Positions 1 to 6,632 of a stretch of DNA of 25,996 nucleotides are shown in pieces (position 1 is the first letter of the stretch; each line of letters opens with the position of its first letter). The translations under genes were made by a program, and so were the position numbers. This DNA comes from Halanaerobiales bacterium (GTDB lineage: Bacteria; Bacillota_F; Halanaerobiia; DY22613), in the NCBI GenBank assembly GCA_023128035.1, contig JAGMES010000056.1, forward strand, positions 1-25,996, written 5' to 3'. The notes beneath the pieces were generated by a model, which did no database searches, was not told where the DNA came from, and saw only the letters and a list, made by a program, of their open reading frames with translations.

Positions 1-107
1 CAAGCTTTTCTTGGCGTACTAACAACATCGTTCAATTGAAATAATGCAAACGTACTAATAAAAAGTACCATGATAAGTGCTAAAACTAAAGTCATTTTTC
101 TCTTCAT
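1..107 (-). CDS. Small signal-peptide-like ORF, 3' end outside window
   Basis: Unrecognised short gene, cut by the window edge after 35 codons. It starts with ATG at 107, only 2 nt after the TGA of the TPR gene, behind a very strong site (GGAGGTGATT at 112-121), so it is almost certainly cotranscribed and translated. The N-terminus is basic (MKRKM) and is followed by a hydrophobic stretch of about 16 residues (roughly residues 6-23) and then polar sequence, which is what an exported peptide or small membrane protein looks like. A TPR protein followed directly by a short exported peptide is the layout of Rap-Phr cassettes in bacilli. That parallel is an inference from layout; no mature peptide can be read because the gene runs off the window. 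Confidence 0.6.
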   Translation of the reverse strand, partial: MKRKMTLVLALIMVLFISTFALFQLNDVVSTPRKA

Positions 108-109
108 CT

Positions 110-1171
110 TCAATCACCTCCTTCTTTGAATTTACTTTTTAACTCATTCAATTCAATTTCTTCATTACGCATATTATATTTTTTTATAATGCTTTTAGCT
201 TGATTTAAATAAATTCTACTTTTTTCCTTCTCACCTTCAATATATAATATTTGGCTTATCAAAAGGAAAATTCTACCCAAATCTCTTTCTTCTCTAGGAG
301 CAAATCTATTTATCAAACCTTCCATGGCCAGGTTTAAAGCATTTTTACAATATTCCTTAACCAAAGTTGGATCGTCATCTACATAAGTCTTAGCAATTCC
401 CAAATAACACGAAACAGTAACCTGCTTATAATGTTTATTTAGTAGATCATTTCCCAATCCTTTCTTATATAACTTCCGAGCATTTTTAATTTGACCTCTT
501 GATAATTCGAGTTCTGCTAAATTGTGCAGAAGTAGACCGTAAACTATTGGGTCTGTATTAGGAGATAACAATTTTAAGGATTTTTCGTAATATTGCTTTG
601 ATATATTAATTTCACCTTGAAAATGATATAGTGTTCCTAATCCCATAAAAGTTCTTCCCTTAATAGAATCACTTTCATAATATTTTAAGAGTTCTATTGT
701 CTCATTATATGCATTTTTGGCTTTAGAATAATCACCCTTTCGCATATGACAAGTAGCAATATTGAACATGGCGGTAATTTTTGGTAATATAGATAATTCT
801 GAAATATCATTTGCCAACAGATTTAAGGTTGTCATATAACTTTGAATAGCTAAAAAGTATTTTTTTTCTGTAGAATATAATTTACCCTGTAAATTATAGA
901 ATTCAGCAACTGTATAATTATCTTTTTTATCACATAAACAATACCCTTTTTTCCACATTTCATGAGCTTTAGTAATATGTTTCATTTCAAGATGAGATTT
1001 AATCAGAAGAAGATAGATCTTAACCATTAAGTCAAACTTCTCGCGACTAATTGGTTCCAATAAATGTAGAGCAAACATCAGATTTCCGACAACAAGGTGA
1101 TAATGGCCTAATTTAAATTCCGCTTCTGCCTGAAATAAAAATTTTTCTATTTCTTTTATCCCTTGGTTCAT
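110..1171 (-). CDS. TPR-repeat protein, Rap-like layout
   Basis: 353-residue soluble protein made almost entirely of tetratricopeptide repeats. Helical pairs with TPR-type spacing are visible from about residue 90 onward (for example AEFYNLQGKLY, TAMFNIATCHMRKGDY, GRTFMGLGTLYHFQGE, LLLHNLAELELSRGQ). There is no helix-turn-helix, signal peptide or membrane segment, so it probably acts in the cytoplasm by binding a protein or peptide. ATG start with GGGGGAG just upstream. It sits downstream of the BMC terminator and is followed 2 nt later by a tiny exported-peptide-like ORF, suggesting a regulator plus signalling-peptide pair. Its partner cannot be told from sequence. A second TPR protein lies at 19762-20802. 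Confidence 0.8.
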   Translation of the reverse strand: MNQGIKEIEKFLFQAEAEFKLGHYHLVVGNLMFALHLLEPISREKFDLMVKIYLLLIKSHLEMKHITKAHEMWKKGYCLCDKKDNYTVAEFYNLQGKLYSTEKKYFLAIQSYMTTLNLLANDISELSILPKITAMFNIATCHMRKGDYSKAKNAYNETIELLKYYESDSIKGRTFMGLGTLYHFQGEINISKQYYEKSLKLLSPNTDPIVYGLLLHNLAELELSRGQIKNARKLYKKGLGNDLLNKHYKQVTVSCYLGIAKTYVDDDPTLVKEYCKNALNLAMEGLINRFAPREERDLGRIFLLISQILYIEGEKEKSRIYLNQAKSIIKKYNMRNEEIELNELKSKFKEGGD

Positions 1172-1214
1172 GCTATCTCCCCCATCTTATACTATCATTT
1201 TATTAGAGTTAATA

Positions 1215-1244
1215 GTCTTCTATAATACTTCGATAAATTCCTGC
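1215..1244 (-). promoter_or_regulatory. Putative sigma-H-like promoter for the TPR gene
   Basis: On the minus strand a -35-like GCAGGAATT (1244-1236), a 12-nt spacer and a -10-like ATAGAAGAC (1223-1215) fit RNAGGAWWW / RNNGAATWW except for one base of the -10 core (GAAG for GAAT). It ends about 43 nt before the TPR start codon. The match is weaker than at the spoIIA, BMC and deoB promoters in this window, so it is a candidate only. Confidence 0.4.
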
Positions 1245-1314
1245 TTATTATTCTATTTTTATTTTTATTTTCTAATTTAATTGAATATTTCTTCTTTTAA
1301 TTTATTTTTCATTA

Positions 1315-1355
1315 TATACGAAAAAGCTCCTCGTTACCAAGGAGTTTTTCGTATA
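1315..1355 (-). terminator. Rho-independent terminator of the BMC operon
   Basis: A near-perfect inverted repeat: TATACGAAAAA-g-CTCCT pairs with AGGAGTTTTTCGTATA across an 8-nt loop, with a single bulged base. Read on the minus strand it is an AGGAG/CTCCT stem followed by a CTTTTTCG tract just after the stop codon of the last BMC gene (1362). The A- and T-tracts on both sides would let it work in either direction. Confidence 0.85.
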
Positions 1356-1361
1356 GAACTT

Positions 1362-1841
1362 TTAAATTTTAACTGAATATTGATCAATCTGATAACCTTT
1401 TGGCAGTTTATAAAATTCTAAACCTTCATTATCAATAAATTCCTCTAAAAGCTGAATCTGCTTTCTATTTAAAAAGGATGGATCAAAGACCAAACAAAAA
1501 GGAGTTTTACCAATAACAGTTTGAACAAGATCTATTTCTTCTTTTAGCATATTTAACTTATCTTCTTCTAAATAGCCAGAAAAAATCATTAGACCTAATT
1601 CATCTACTCCCATATCCTTCAATTCAGTTGCATTGAAGGCTTTCATTTTTGGAGTTGACCCCCCTAGAGGAAAATCAATGATAACACCAATTTTAATCTG
1701 ACTCATTTTAAGTTCTTCTTTAACAGTAGCAAGTTGGAGGGGATGAACCCAGATAAGTTCTAAATCAGATTTTTCAATCTTTACACAAAGTCGTTTTAAT
1801 TTTGCCTCATCCATCAATCCATGCAATAATCTTTCCTGCAC
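1362..1841 (-). CDS. Truncated DeoC-like protein, probably non-catalytic
   Basis: 159-residue protein with GTG start behind GGAGGTGG. It aligns without gaps to the neighbouring DeoC over the conserved FPLG strand: IDFPLGGSTPKMKAF here against [15 protein letters not shown] there. It is therefore a divergent paralogue of deoxyribose-phosphate aldolase. Key differences: the active-site Asp (D356 in the full-length protein) is replaced by Gly83; the Schiff-base lysine position seems kept (EFYKLPKGY, Lys145, against DFVKTATGF); and the protein ends about 10 residues later, lacking the final strands with the second lysine (KASGGIR). It is also missing the N-terminal flavoprotein-like domain. Aldolase activity is unlikely. 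A structural, regulatory or heteromer-forming role with the full DeoC is the best guess. It is the last gene of the BMC operon. Confidence 0.75.
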   Translation of the reverse strand: MQERLLHGLMDEAKLKRLCVKIEKSDLELIWVHPLQLATVKEELKMSQIKIGVIIDFPLGGSTPKMKAFNATELKDMGVDELGLMIFSGYLEEDKLNMLKEEIDLVQTVIGKTPFCLVFDPSFLNRKQIQLLEEFIDNEGLEFYKLPKGYQIDQYSVKI

Positions 1842-1862
1842 CAGACCACCTCCAAAGTTTTA

Positions 1863-3332
1863 CTAATACCCCTTCTGAGTGCCGCTAGTTCCTTTAACAA
1901 TAGCCACGCTAGCACTAGCGCCTATTCTAGTTGCTCCGGCAGCGATCATTGCCTGAGCAGTCTCTAAATCACGAATTCCACCAGATGCTTTAACACCCAT
2001 CTCTTTACCTACGGTCTTTCTCATTAAAGAGATATCTTCAAGTGTTGCACCACCAGGGCCAAATCCCGTCGCAGTCTTCACAAAATCAGCACCTGCATAT
2101 TTACTCAATAGACAAGCTCTAACTTTCTCCTCATCTGTCAAAAGTGAAGTTTCCAAAATAACTTTCACTAATCCTTGACCACAGGCTGCTCCTACTACTG
2201 CTTCTATGTCCTTCTTCACCTGTGCATTATTTCCCGATTTTAATGCTCCCACGTTGATTACCATATCAATCTCAGTAGCTCCATTAGCAATAGCATCACG
2301 GGTTTCCATCGCTTTTGTAGTTGATGTGGTTGCTCCTAAGGGAAAACCAATTACAGTACAGACTTTAACTCCACTTCCGCGTAACCTTTTAGAGGCTAGT
2401 GCTACATAGCTAGGATTTACACAAACAGATGCAAATTTATATTTAGCGGCTTCATCACAAAGCTTTATAACATCATCTTCAGTAGCATTTGGCTTTAGAA
2501 GAGTATGGTCAATCATCTGACCTACTTCGCTATTCATAGGCTCTGCCCCTAAAGAAGCACTAACTCTATCTGCACCGCAATTGATCACATTAGCTACACC
2601 TGTCTTATTTAACTCTACACACAATCCACATCCTTCACAACCTGTTGTACCTTCAGGGCAAATACATGCAGCTGGAGATGACGAATTAGTTACTGTTTGA
2701 CCAGAACAACTTACTGTTGTTGGTGAACTATTTTGATTGCACTCTTTGATTACCTGATTAATATCTTTGATCATAATCAGATCATAGGCTTTCATCAAAC
2801 GCTGATACTCTTTCAGCTTTTGGCCTAATCCAAAGGTCAAACGTTTATTACCACTGGTCAGTAACTCTAGTTCACTGATTCCAACAAAAATCTTATTTTG
2901 ATTAATCAATCCTCGCACTACGGCTCGGCTTGCTGCTTCATCTTCTAATAAATTAGCAATCTTACCTGCAAATCCAACCGATAAGTACGGAATATAAATA
3001 ACAGCTTCTGTTGCTAGATCAAAAAGAGCCTTTGGCATTAATATTTCAAAACCCTCAATCTGAGTTTTCGTTCCATCAACATTCTTTGTAAGTGCCACCT
3101 GACCACCAATACCAGCATCTTTCAATGTTTTCAATTGAGTTAATGCATGGTTTAAACCTTCGCCCATACCGTCTAAAATGATGAGAATATTTCCACACCC
3201 ATTTGTAGGCGCATTCACTCCAGACTTTTGGGCACTTTTTGGCAGTAGAGTCTCTACAGACAAACTGGGGTTATCCTTCATTGACGAAATAACTTTTTTC
3301 GCTGTTTCTTGAATCAAAGATTCCAAATTCAT
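1863..3332 (-). CDS. deoC: Deoxyribose-phosphate aldolase fused to N-terminal flavoprotein-like domain
   Basis: 489 residues, about twice the usual DeoC length. Residues 1-20 form an amphipathic helix of encapsulation-peptide type ([13 protein letters not shown]). Residues about 46-195 form a domain homologous to the separate protein at 8407-8997 (compare [14 protein letters not shown] with LCLPWITLATLSRI). Residues about 196-262 are a linker with a Cys cluster (C223, C225, C232, C235, C238, including GCEGCGLC) that could bind Zn or Fe-S. Residues about 268-482 are a complete class I DeoC domain with the catalytic triad in place: Asp356 (EIDMVIN), Schiff-base Lys419 (DFVKTATGF) and Lys448 (VKASGGIR). 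It should cleave 2-deoxyribose-5-phosphate to glyceraldehyde-3-phosphate and acetaldehyde inside the microcompartment, supplying the aldehyde to the downstream dehydrogenase. It is the likely signature enzyme of this BMC. Confidence 0.92.
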   Translation of the reverse strand: MNLESLIQETAKKVISSMKDNPSLSVETLLPKSAQKSGVNAPTNGCGNILIILDGMGEGLNHALTQLKTLKDAGIGGQVALTKNVDGTKTQIEGFEILMPKALFDLATEAVIYIPYLSVGFAGKIANLLEDEAASRAVVRGLINQNKIFVGISELELLTSGNKRLTFGLGQKLKEYQRLMKAYDLIMIKDINQVIKECNQNSSPTTVSCSGQTVTNSSSPAACICPEGTTGCEGCGLCVELNKTGVANVINCGADRVSASLGAEPMNSEVGQMIDHTLLKPNATEDDVIKLCDEAAKYKFASVCVNPSYVALASKRLRGSGVKVCTVIGFPLGATTSTTKAMETRDAIANGATEIDMVINVGALKSGNNAQVKKDIEAVVGAACGQGLVKVILETSLLTDEEKVRACLLSKYAGADFVKTATGFGPGGATLEDISLMRKTVGKEMGVKASGGIRDLETAQAMIAAGATRIGASASVAIVKGTSGTQKGY

Positions 3333-3349
3333 GATTCACACCACCTAAC

Positions 3350-3643
3350 TCATTTCTTAAAAATCTGCTTTTTACCTAACTGGAGAGAATCAATAATTCC
3401 AATAATCACAGTATTTACTGGTTCTAGGGTCTCCACTTGCATTGCTAAACGAGCTGAAACACCTTCTTTTAACATCAAAACCAATTCACCCACACCTGCT
3501 CCTACAGTATCTACAGCAATCTCTTCTTTTCCAGAAGGCTCTCCTTCTAAATTTAGTGGCTGAATAATCATCAGTTTTCTGCCCTCATAAACCTTTTGCT
3601 TATGAGTAGATGTAATGGTTCCTTTAACAATCCCAATTTTCAT
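3350..3643 (-). CDS. BMC-P shell vertex protein (EutN/CcmL family)
   Basis: 97-residue pentameric shell-vertex protein. It shows the family pattern: a basic first strand (GIVKGTITST), GRKLMIIQPL, then AVDTVGAGVGELVLML, and a final NTVIIGIIDSL strand. BMC-P pentamers cap the vertices of the polyhedral shell. Its ATG overlaps the stop of the upstream BMC-P gene by 4 nt (ATGA), so the two are translationally coupled. It is one of three BMC-P paralogues in the operon, the others being at 3640-3927 and 8091-8384. Which one dominates at vertices cannot be told. Confidence 0.93.
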   Translation of the reverse strand: MKIGIVKGTITSTHKQKVYEGRKLMIIQPLNLEGEPSGKEEIAVDTVGAGVGELVLMLKEGVSARLAMQVETLEPVNTVIIGIIDSLQLGKKQIFKK

Positions 3644-3927
3644 CCGATTTTCACCCCAACTTCAGATAGATCAGCTTGATCGATGATTCCAACAATAGCA
3701 GCATCTACAGGAACTAGTTCTTCTTCAAAAGCAAGTCCTGCATCTTTACTACTTACAAGATATACCCATTCACCAGCACCTGTACCAATCGTATCAACTG
3801 CAACATGAGAATCACCATCATCTTTACCACTAGAATCGGTTGGCTGTATCACTAAAAGCTTCATCCCCTGTAAAGTAGGGTATTTTTGGGTTGCCACTAC
3901 TCGTCCAACAATACGCCCGATATACAT
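3640..3927 (-). CDS. BMC-P shell vertex protein (EutN/CcmL family)
   Basis: 95-residue EutN/CcmL-type pentamer subunit: MYIGRIVGRVVAT, GMKLLVIQP, HVAVDTIGTGAGEWVYLV and DAAIVGIIDQAD are all diagnostic. A GTG 18 nt further upstream (3945) is in frame, but the AGGGGG site at 3935-3940 sits 7 nt before the ATG at 3927, so the shorter start is preferred. It lies between the RpiB/LacA-like gene and another BMC-P gene, whose start it overlaps. The residue pair GE-W in the VAVDT-GTGAGEW segment is the typical BMC-P inter-subunit region. Confidence 0.92.
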   Translation of the reverse strand: MYIGRIVGRVVATQKYPTLQGMKLLVIQPTDSSGKDDGDSHVAVDTIGTGAGEWVYLVSSKDAGLAFEEELVPVDAAIVGIIDQADLSEVGVKIG

Positions 3928-3947
3928 CAAAGACCCCCTTATCACGA

Positions 3948-4397
3948 CTAATCCATTTCAATTCTCATTATTTTATTTACTCTCCGACTATGTCTTCCAC
4001 CACTAAATGGTGTCTCTATCCAAGTCTTAACTATCTGTTTTGCTAAAAGATCACCAATCACTTTACCACCCAATGTTAAAACATTCGCATCATTATGGGA
4101 TTTGCTGTTAAAAGCAGTAAGATGATCATAACACATCGCTGCTCTAACACCTTTTATCTTGTTAGCAGCCATACAAGACCCAATTCCAACACCATCTACA
4201 ATAATTCCATATGTATAGCTTCCGTCTGCAATAGCCTGGGCCACCAAATAAGCAAAATCAGGATAATCGACAGAGTCTTCACTATTACAGCCAAAATCCC
4301 TAACTTCATAACCCAAATCTTCTCTAAGATATACTTTCATTTTTTCCTTTAAAGCAAAACCGCCATGGTCGCTGGCTATGACAATGGTTGGCTTCAA
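3948..4397 (-). CDS. RpiB/LacA-family sugar-phosphate isomerase-like protein
   Basis: 149 residues from a TTG start at 4397, preferred because GAGGTG lies 6 nt upstream; an in-frame GTG at 4406 is inside that site. The RpiB/LacAB fold is clear: IASDHGGFALK at the N-terminus, SVDYPDFA, MAANKIKGVRAA, SHNDANVLTLGG and GGRHSRRV. Asp10-His11, His101, Arg135 and Arg139 match substrate-handling residues of RpiB. However, the catalytic base Cys66 of E. coli RpiB (ICGTG) is Asp68 here (VDGVG), as I recall it being in the LacA subunit of galactose-6-phosphate isomerase. It may isomerise ribose-5-phosphate and ribulose-5-phosphate or an unknown sugar phosphate, or be non-catalytic. RpiB-like genes next to deoC mark SPU-type BMC loci. 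Confidence 0.85.
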   Translation of the reverse strand: MKPTIVIASDHGGFALKEKMKVYLREDLGYEVRDFGCNSEDSVDYPDFAYLVAQAIADGSYTYGIIVDGVGIGSCMAANKIKGVRAAMCYDHLTAFNSKSHNDANVLTLGGKVIGDLLAKQIVKTWIETPFSGGRHSRRVNKIMRIEMD

Positions 4398-4412
4398 ATT
4401 AAACACCTCACA

Positions 4413-4682
4413 TTAACCTAAGATTTTTTCAACATCATCATGAGGACGTGGAATTACATGAATAGAAATTAATTCACCTATTCTCTGAGCGGCTTCTCCT
4501 CCAGCTTCTGTAGCTGCCTTTACAGCCCCAACATCACCGCGAACCATAACTGTTACATAACCTCCACCGACCTTCTCGTATTTTACTAAAGTAACATTTG
4601 CCGCTTTAACCATTGCATCTGCTGCCTCAACTGCTCCAACCAAACCTAACGTTTCGATCATACCTAATGCTTGTAATGCCAT
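4413..4682 (-). CDS. BMC-H hexameric shell protein
   Basis: 89-residue single-domain BMC protein (PduA/EutM/CsoS1 type). It starts [20 protein letters not shown] and contains [21 protein letters not shown] followed by [14 protein letters not shown], all hallmark segments. Such proteins form flat hexamers that tile shell facets, and the loop after the GDV segment region lines the pore for small metabolites. ATG start with GGGAGG upstream. It is closely similar to the second BMC-H at 9017-9313 but lacks that protein's C-terminal tail. It sits between the BMC-T and the RpiB/LacA-like gene in the operon. Confidence 0.95.
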   Translation of the reverse strand: MALQALGMIETLGLVGAVEAADAMVKAANVTLVKYEKVGGGYVTVMVRGDVGAVKAATEAGGEAAQRIGELISIHVIPRPHDDVEKILG

Positions 4683-4718
4683 AAATTTACGCCTCCCTAT
4701 TAATTTTAATATTTTTAA

Positions 4719-5291
4719 TTACCATATTTTTTGAACCAAAGATGGATCCGGACGTGGAATCAGTACATTTCCAACAAAAACACCTTCCGATTCAATTACT
4801 TTTTTAGCTGCATCCATTGCAACTTGCACATCACTTACTGACCCTGTCAGATTGAAAAATGACTTACCACCAATTCCTTTTGCCAATCTAAGTTCAATCA
4901 GCTGAACTGATGCTGTTTTTACAGCCGTATCGGCAGCAATAATCCCTGATGCAACAGTAAAAGTCTCAAAAATACCCAAAGCTTCAACCTTTTCTACCTG
5001 TGTTGCAGCATTAATCGCTGGAAAAATATCTGGGTGAACATTAGGTATAATCAATTGATCTACTACCGCATCTTTACCCTGTAGCACTCCTGCTTCAACT
5101 GCGCTTTTTACAGCACCCACATCTCCACTGACCAGGATCATATATTTTCCTGGGCAGATGGTTAGAGTTTCAATCAGCTCAACCTGAGCCGTCTTAACCA
5201 TCGTATCACAGGCGAGAAAACCTCTAGCTATGCTATTTAATTCAACCAATCCGATTGCTCTTTTCAGCGTCCGTACTTTCAGTATTCTCAC
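4719..5291 (-). CDS. pduT: PduT-like BMC-T shell protein with Fe-S cysteine
   Basis: 190-residue tandem-domain BMC protein: domain 1 about residues 11-95, domain 2 about 103-188. The segment ETLTICPGKYMIL places Cys46 exactly where PduT carries the cysteine (TICPGK) that holds a [4Fe-4S] cluster at the trimer pore. The second domain has GIGGKSFFNLTGSVSDVQ and ends NVLIPRPDPS. It therefore probably forms a pseudohexameric trimer with a central redox centre for electron transfer across the shell, partnered by the PduS-like protein encoded immediately upstream. The start is uncertain: GTG at 5291 follows AAGGAAG in the end of the upstream gene, giving about 10 residues more than PduT has. Gene symbol by similarity. 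Confidence 0.9.
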   Translation of the reverse strand: MRILKVRTLKRAIGLVELNSIARGFLACDTMVKTAQVELIETLTICPGKYMILVSGDVGAVKSAVEAGVLQGKDAVVDQLIIPNVHPDIFPAINAATQVEKVEALGIFETFTVASGIIAADTAVKTASVQLIELRLAKGIGGKSFFNLTGSVSDVQVAMDAAKKVIESEGVFVGNVLIPRPDPSLVQKIW

Positions 5292-5296
5292 CTCAT

Positions 5297-6625
5297 TTAT
5301 CTTCCTTCTACATGTATGTATTCATCAATATGTATCACTTTCCCATCAATCGATGCATGAACATTAGCACCTAACTGATCTTCCAGAACCTGGCCAATGA
5401 TTTGACCAATCTTTACCTCTTCTCCAATCATTACGATTGGCTTTGCAGGAACACCAATATGCTGATGCAGAGGAATTTTGACGAGTTTTGGTGTCATCAC
5501 CCGTTCACCAATCGGTGTAATCTTAGGTAAATCTTTAATTCCAAAACGTCCCTGCAACCTTTTTCCTGGAATCGCTCGATATTCGCGCATCGGCGAAGGA
5601 TTTACTTTGCTTTTATCAGGCTGATTTTTCACTCCTGCTTTTCTAAGTTCTATTTTAATCGCTTGATTTATCTTTCTAGGTGAAAGCCCCATATCACAAC
5701 CATAAATACAGAGACCACACTCAGAGCAAAGATATGCATTGATAAGATTTGGATCGCTTAAACTATGACTCACGGCTCGCATAATCTTGTGTGGTTTAAT
5801 ATCATGCCCCAATAGTCCGCGTGGACAAACCTGAGAACAACTCTCACACCGACAGCAAACCGATTTCGCTCTACGAATCATTTGTTCAACTGAGGTTTCT
5901 TTTTCCAAGATTAGTGGATTATCTAGTGGTAAAACAATAATTCCGCTGGTAGTTTTTGTTACCGGTTGTGATAGATCATTTACCACTTTTCCCATCATTG
6001 GCCCACCATCGAGCACTCGATATTCAGAAATAGTTGCTCCCCCTGCCATTTGAATCGCCTCAAAAACACTAATCCCGATAGGCAATTTTAATGTTAAAGG
6101 GCGCTTGACATAACCTGTAACAGTAACTAGTCGGTGAGTAAAAGGCTGACCTAAGATCGCTTCACTCACTTGATAAAGAGTAGCAACATTATTTACCACA
6201 ACTCCCACATCTAATGGCAAACCTGCTGGCGGGATCACTCTTTTAGTCACTTCATATACAAGTACTTGCTCATCTCCTAAAGGATAAATATCATCCAATA
6301 GATGAAGTCGAATCCCTGGTTGAAGAGCTTTTTGCAAAGCCTTTATAGCATCTTGATTCTTCTTTTTAATAGCAATGATCCCTTCTTTTGCTTTGAGAAA
6401 ATCTTTAACAGCTAATAATCCCTGGATAATCTCAACAGCATAATGGGTCATTAATAGACGATCAGCATTTAATAATGGCTCACATTCAACACCATTAGCA
6501 ATGACATATTCAACATTTTTGCTATTTAATTTTACATGAGTAGGAAAACCAGCACCGCCAGCTCCTACTACACCTGCATTTCGTACAGCTTCCAACAAGT
6601 TTAAACTCAAATCCAAATCCCTCAC
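5297..6625 (-). CDS. pduS: PduS-like Fe-S flavoprotein (RnfC-type NADH oxidoreductase)
   Basis: 442 residues, the size expected for PduS. An RnfC-type N-terminal domain carries the Gly-rich nucleotide/flavin segment VVGAGGAGFPTH (about residues 19-30) and NGVECEPLL. An SLBB-like region follows near 165-220. Then come two [4Fe-4S] motifs: C257-x2-C260-x2-C263-x3-C267-P and C300-x2-C303-x2-C306-x3-C310. A C-terminal biotinyl-like RnfC sandwich ends the protein (GEEVKIGQIIGQV, VHASIDGKV). In Pdu compartments PduS moves electrons from NADH through FMN and Fe-S clusters and binds PduT. No B12 enzyme is encoded here, so reoxidising NADH from the aldehyde dehydrogenase is the likelier job than cobalamin reduction. 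Non-ATG start; GTG (6625) or a TTG 9 or 15 nt further in are all possible. Confidence 0.9.
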   Translation of the reverse strand: MRDLDLSLNLLEAVRNAGVVGAGGAGFPTHVKLNSKNVEYVIANGVECEPLLNADRLLMTHYAVEIIQGLLAVKDFLKAKEGIIAIKKKNQDAIKALQKALQPGIRLHLLDDIYPLGDEQVLVYEVTKRVIPPAGLPLDVGVVVNNVATLYQVSEAILGQPFTHRLVTVTGYVKRPLTLKLPIGISVFEAIQMAGGATISEYRVLDGGPMMGKVVNDLSQPVTKTTSGIIVLPLDNPLILEKETSVEQMIRRAKSVCCRCESCSQVCPRGLLGHDIKPHKIMRAVSHSLSDPNLINAYLCSECGLCIYGCDMGLSPRKINQAIKIELRKAGVKNQPDKSKVNPSPMREYRAIPGKRLQGRFGIKDLPKITPIGERVMTPKLVKIPLHQHIGVPAKPIVMIGEEVKIGQIIGQVLEDQLGANVHASIDGKVIHIDEYIHVEGR

Positions 6626-6632
6626 CTACTCC

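Noticed and set aside
2206..2409. Plus-strand ORFs inside deoC, and similar ones at 3309-3563, 4095-4352, 7210-7821, 9071-9298, 12038-12232 and 23817-24014
   Set aside because: All lie opposite well-supported minus-strand genes and encode low-complexity or unrecognisable sequence without good ribosome binding sites.
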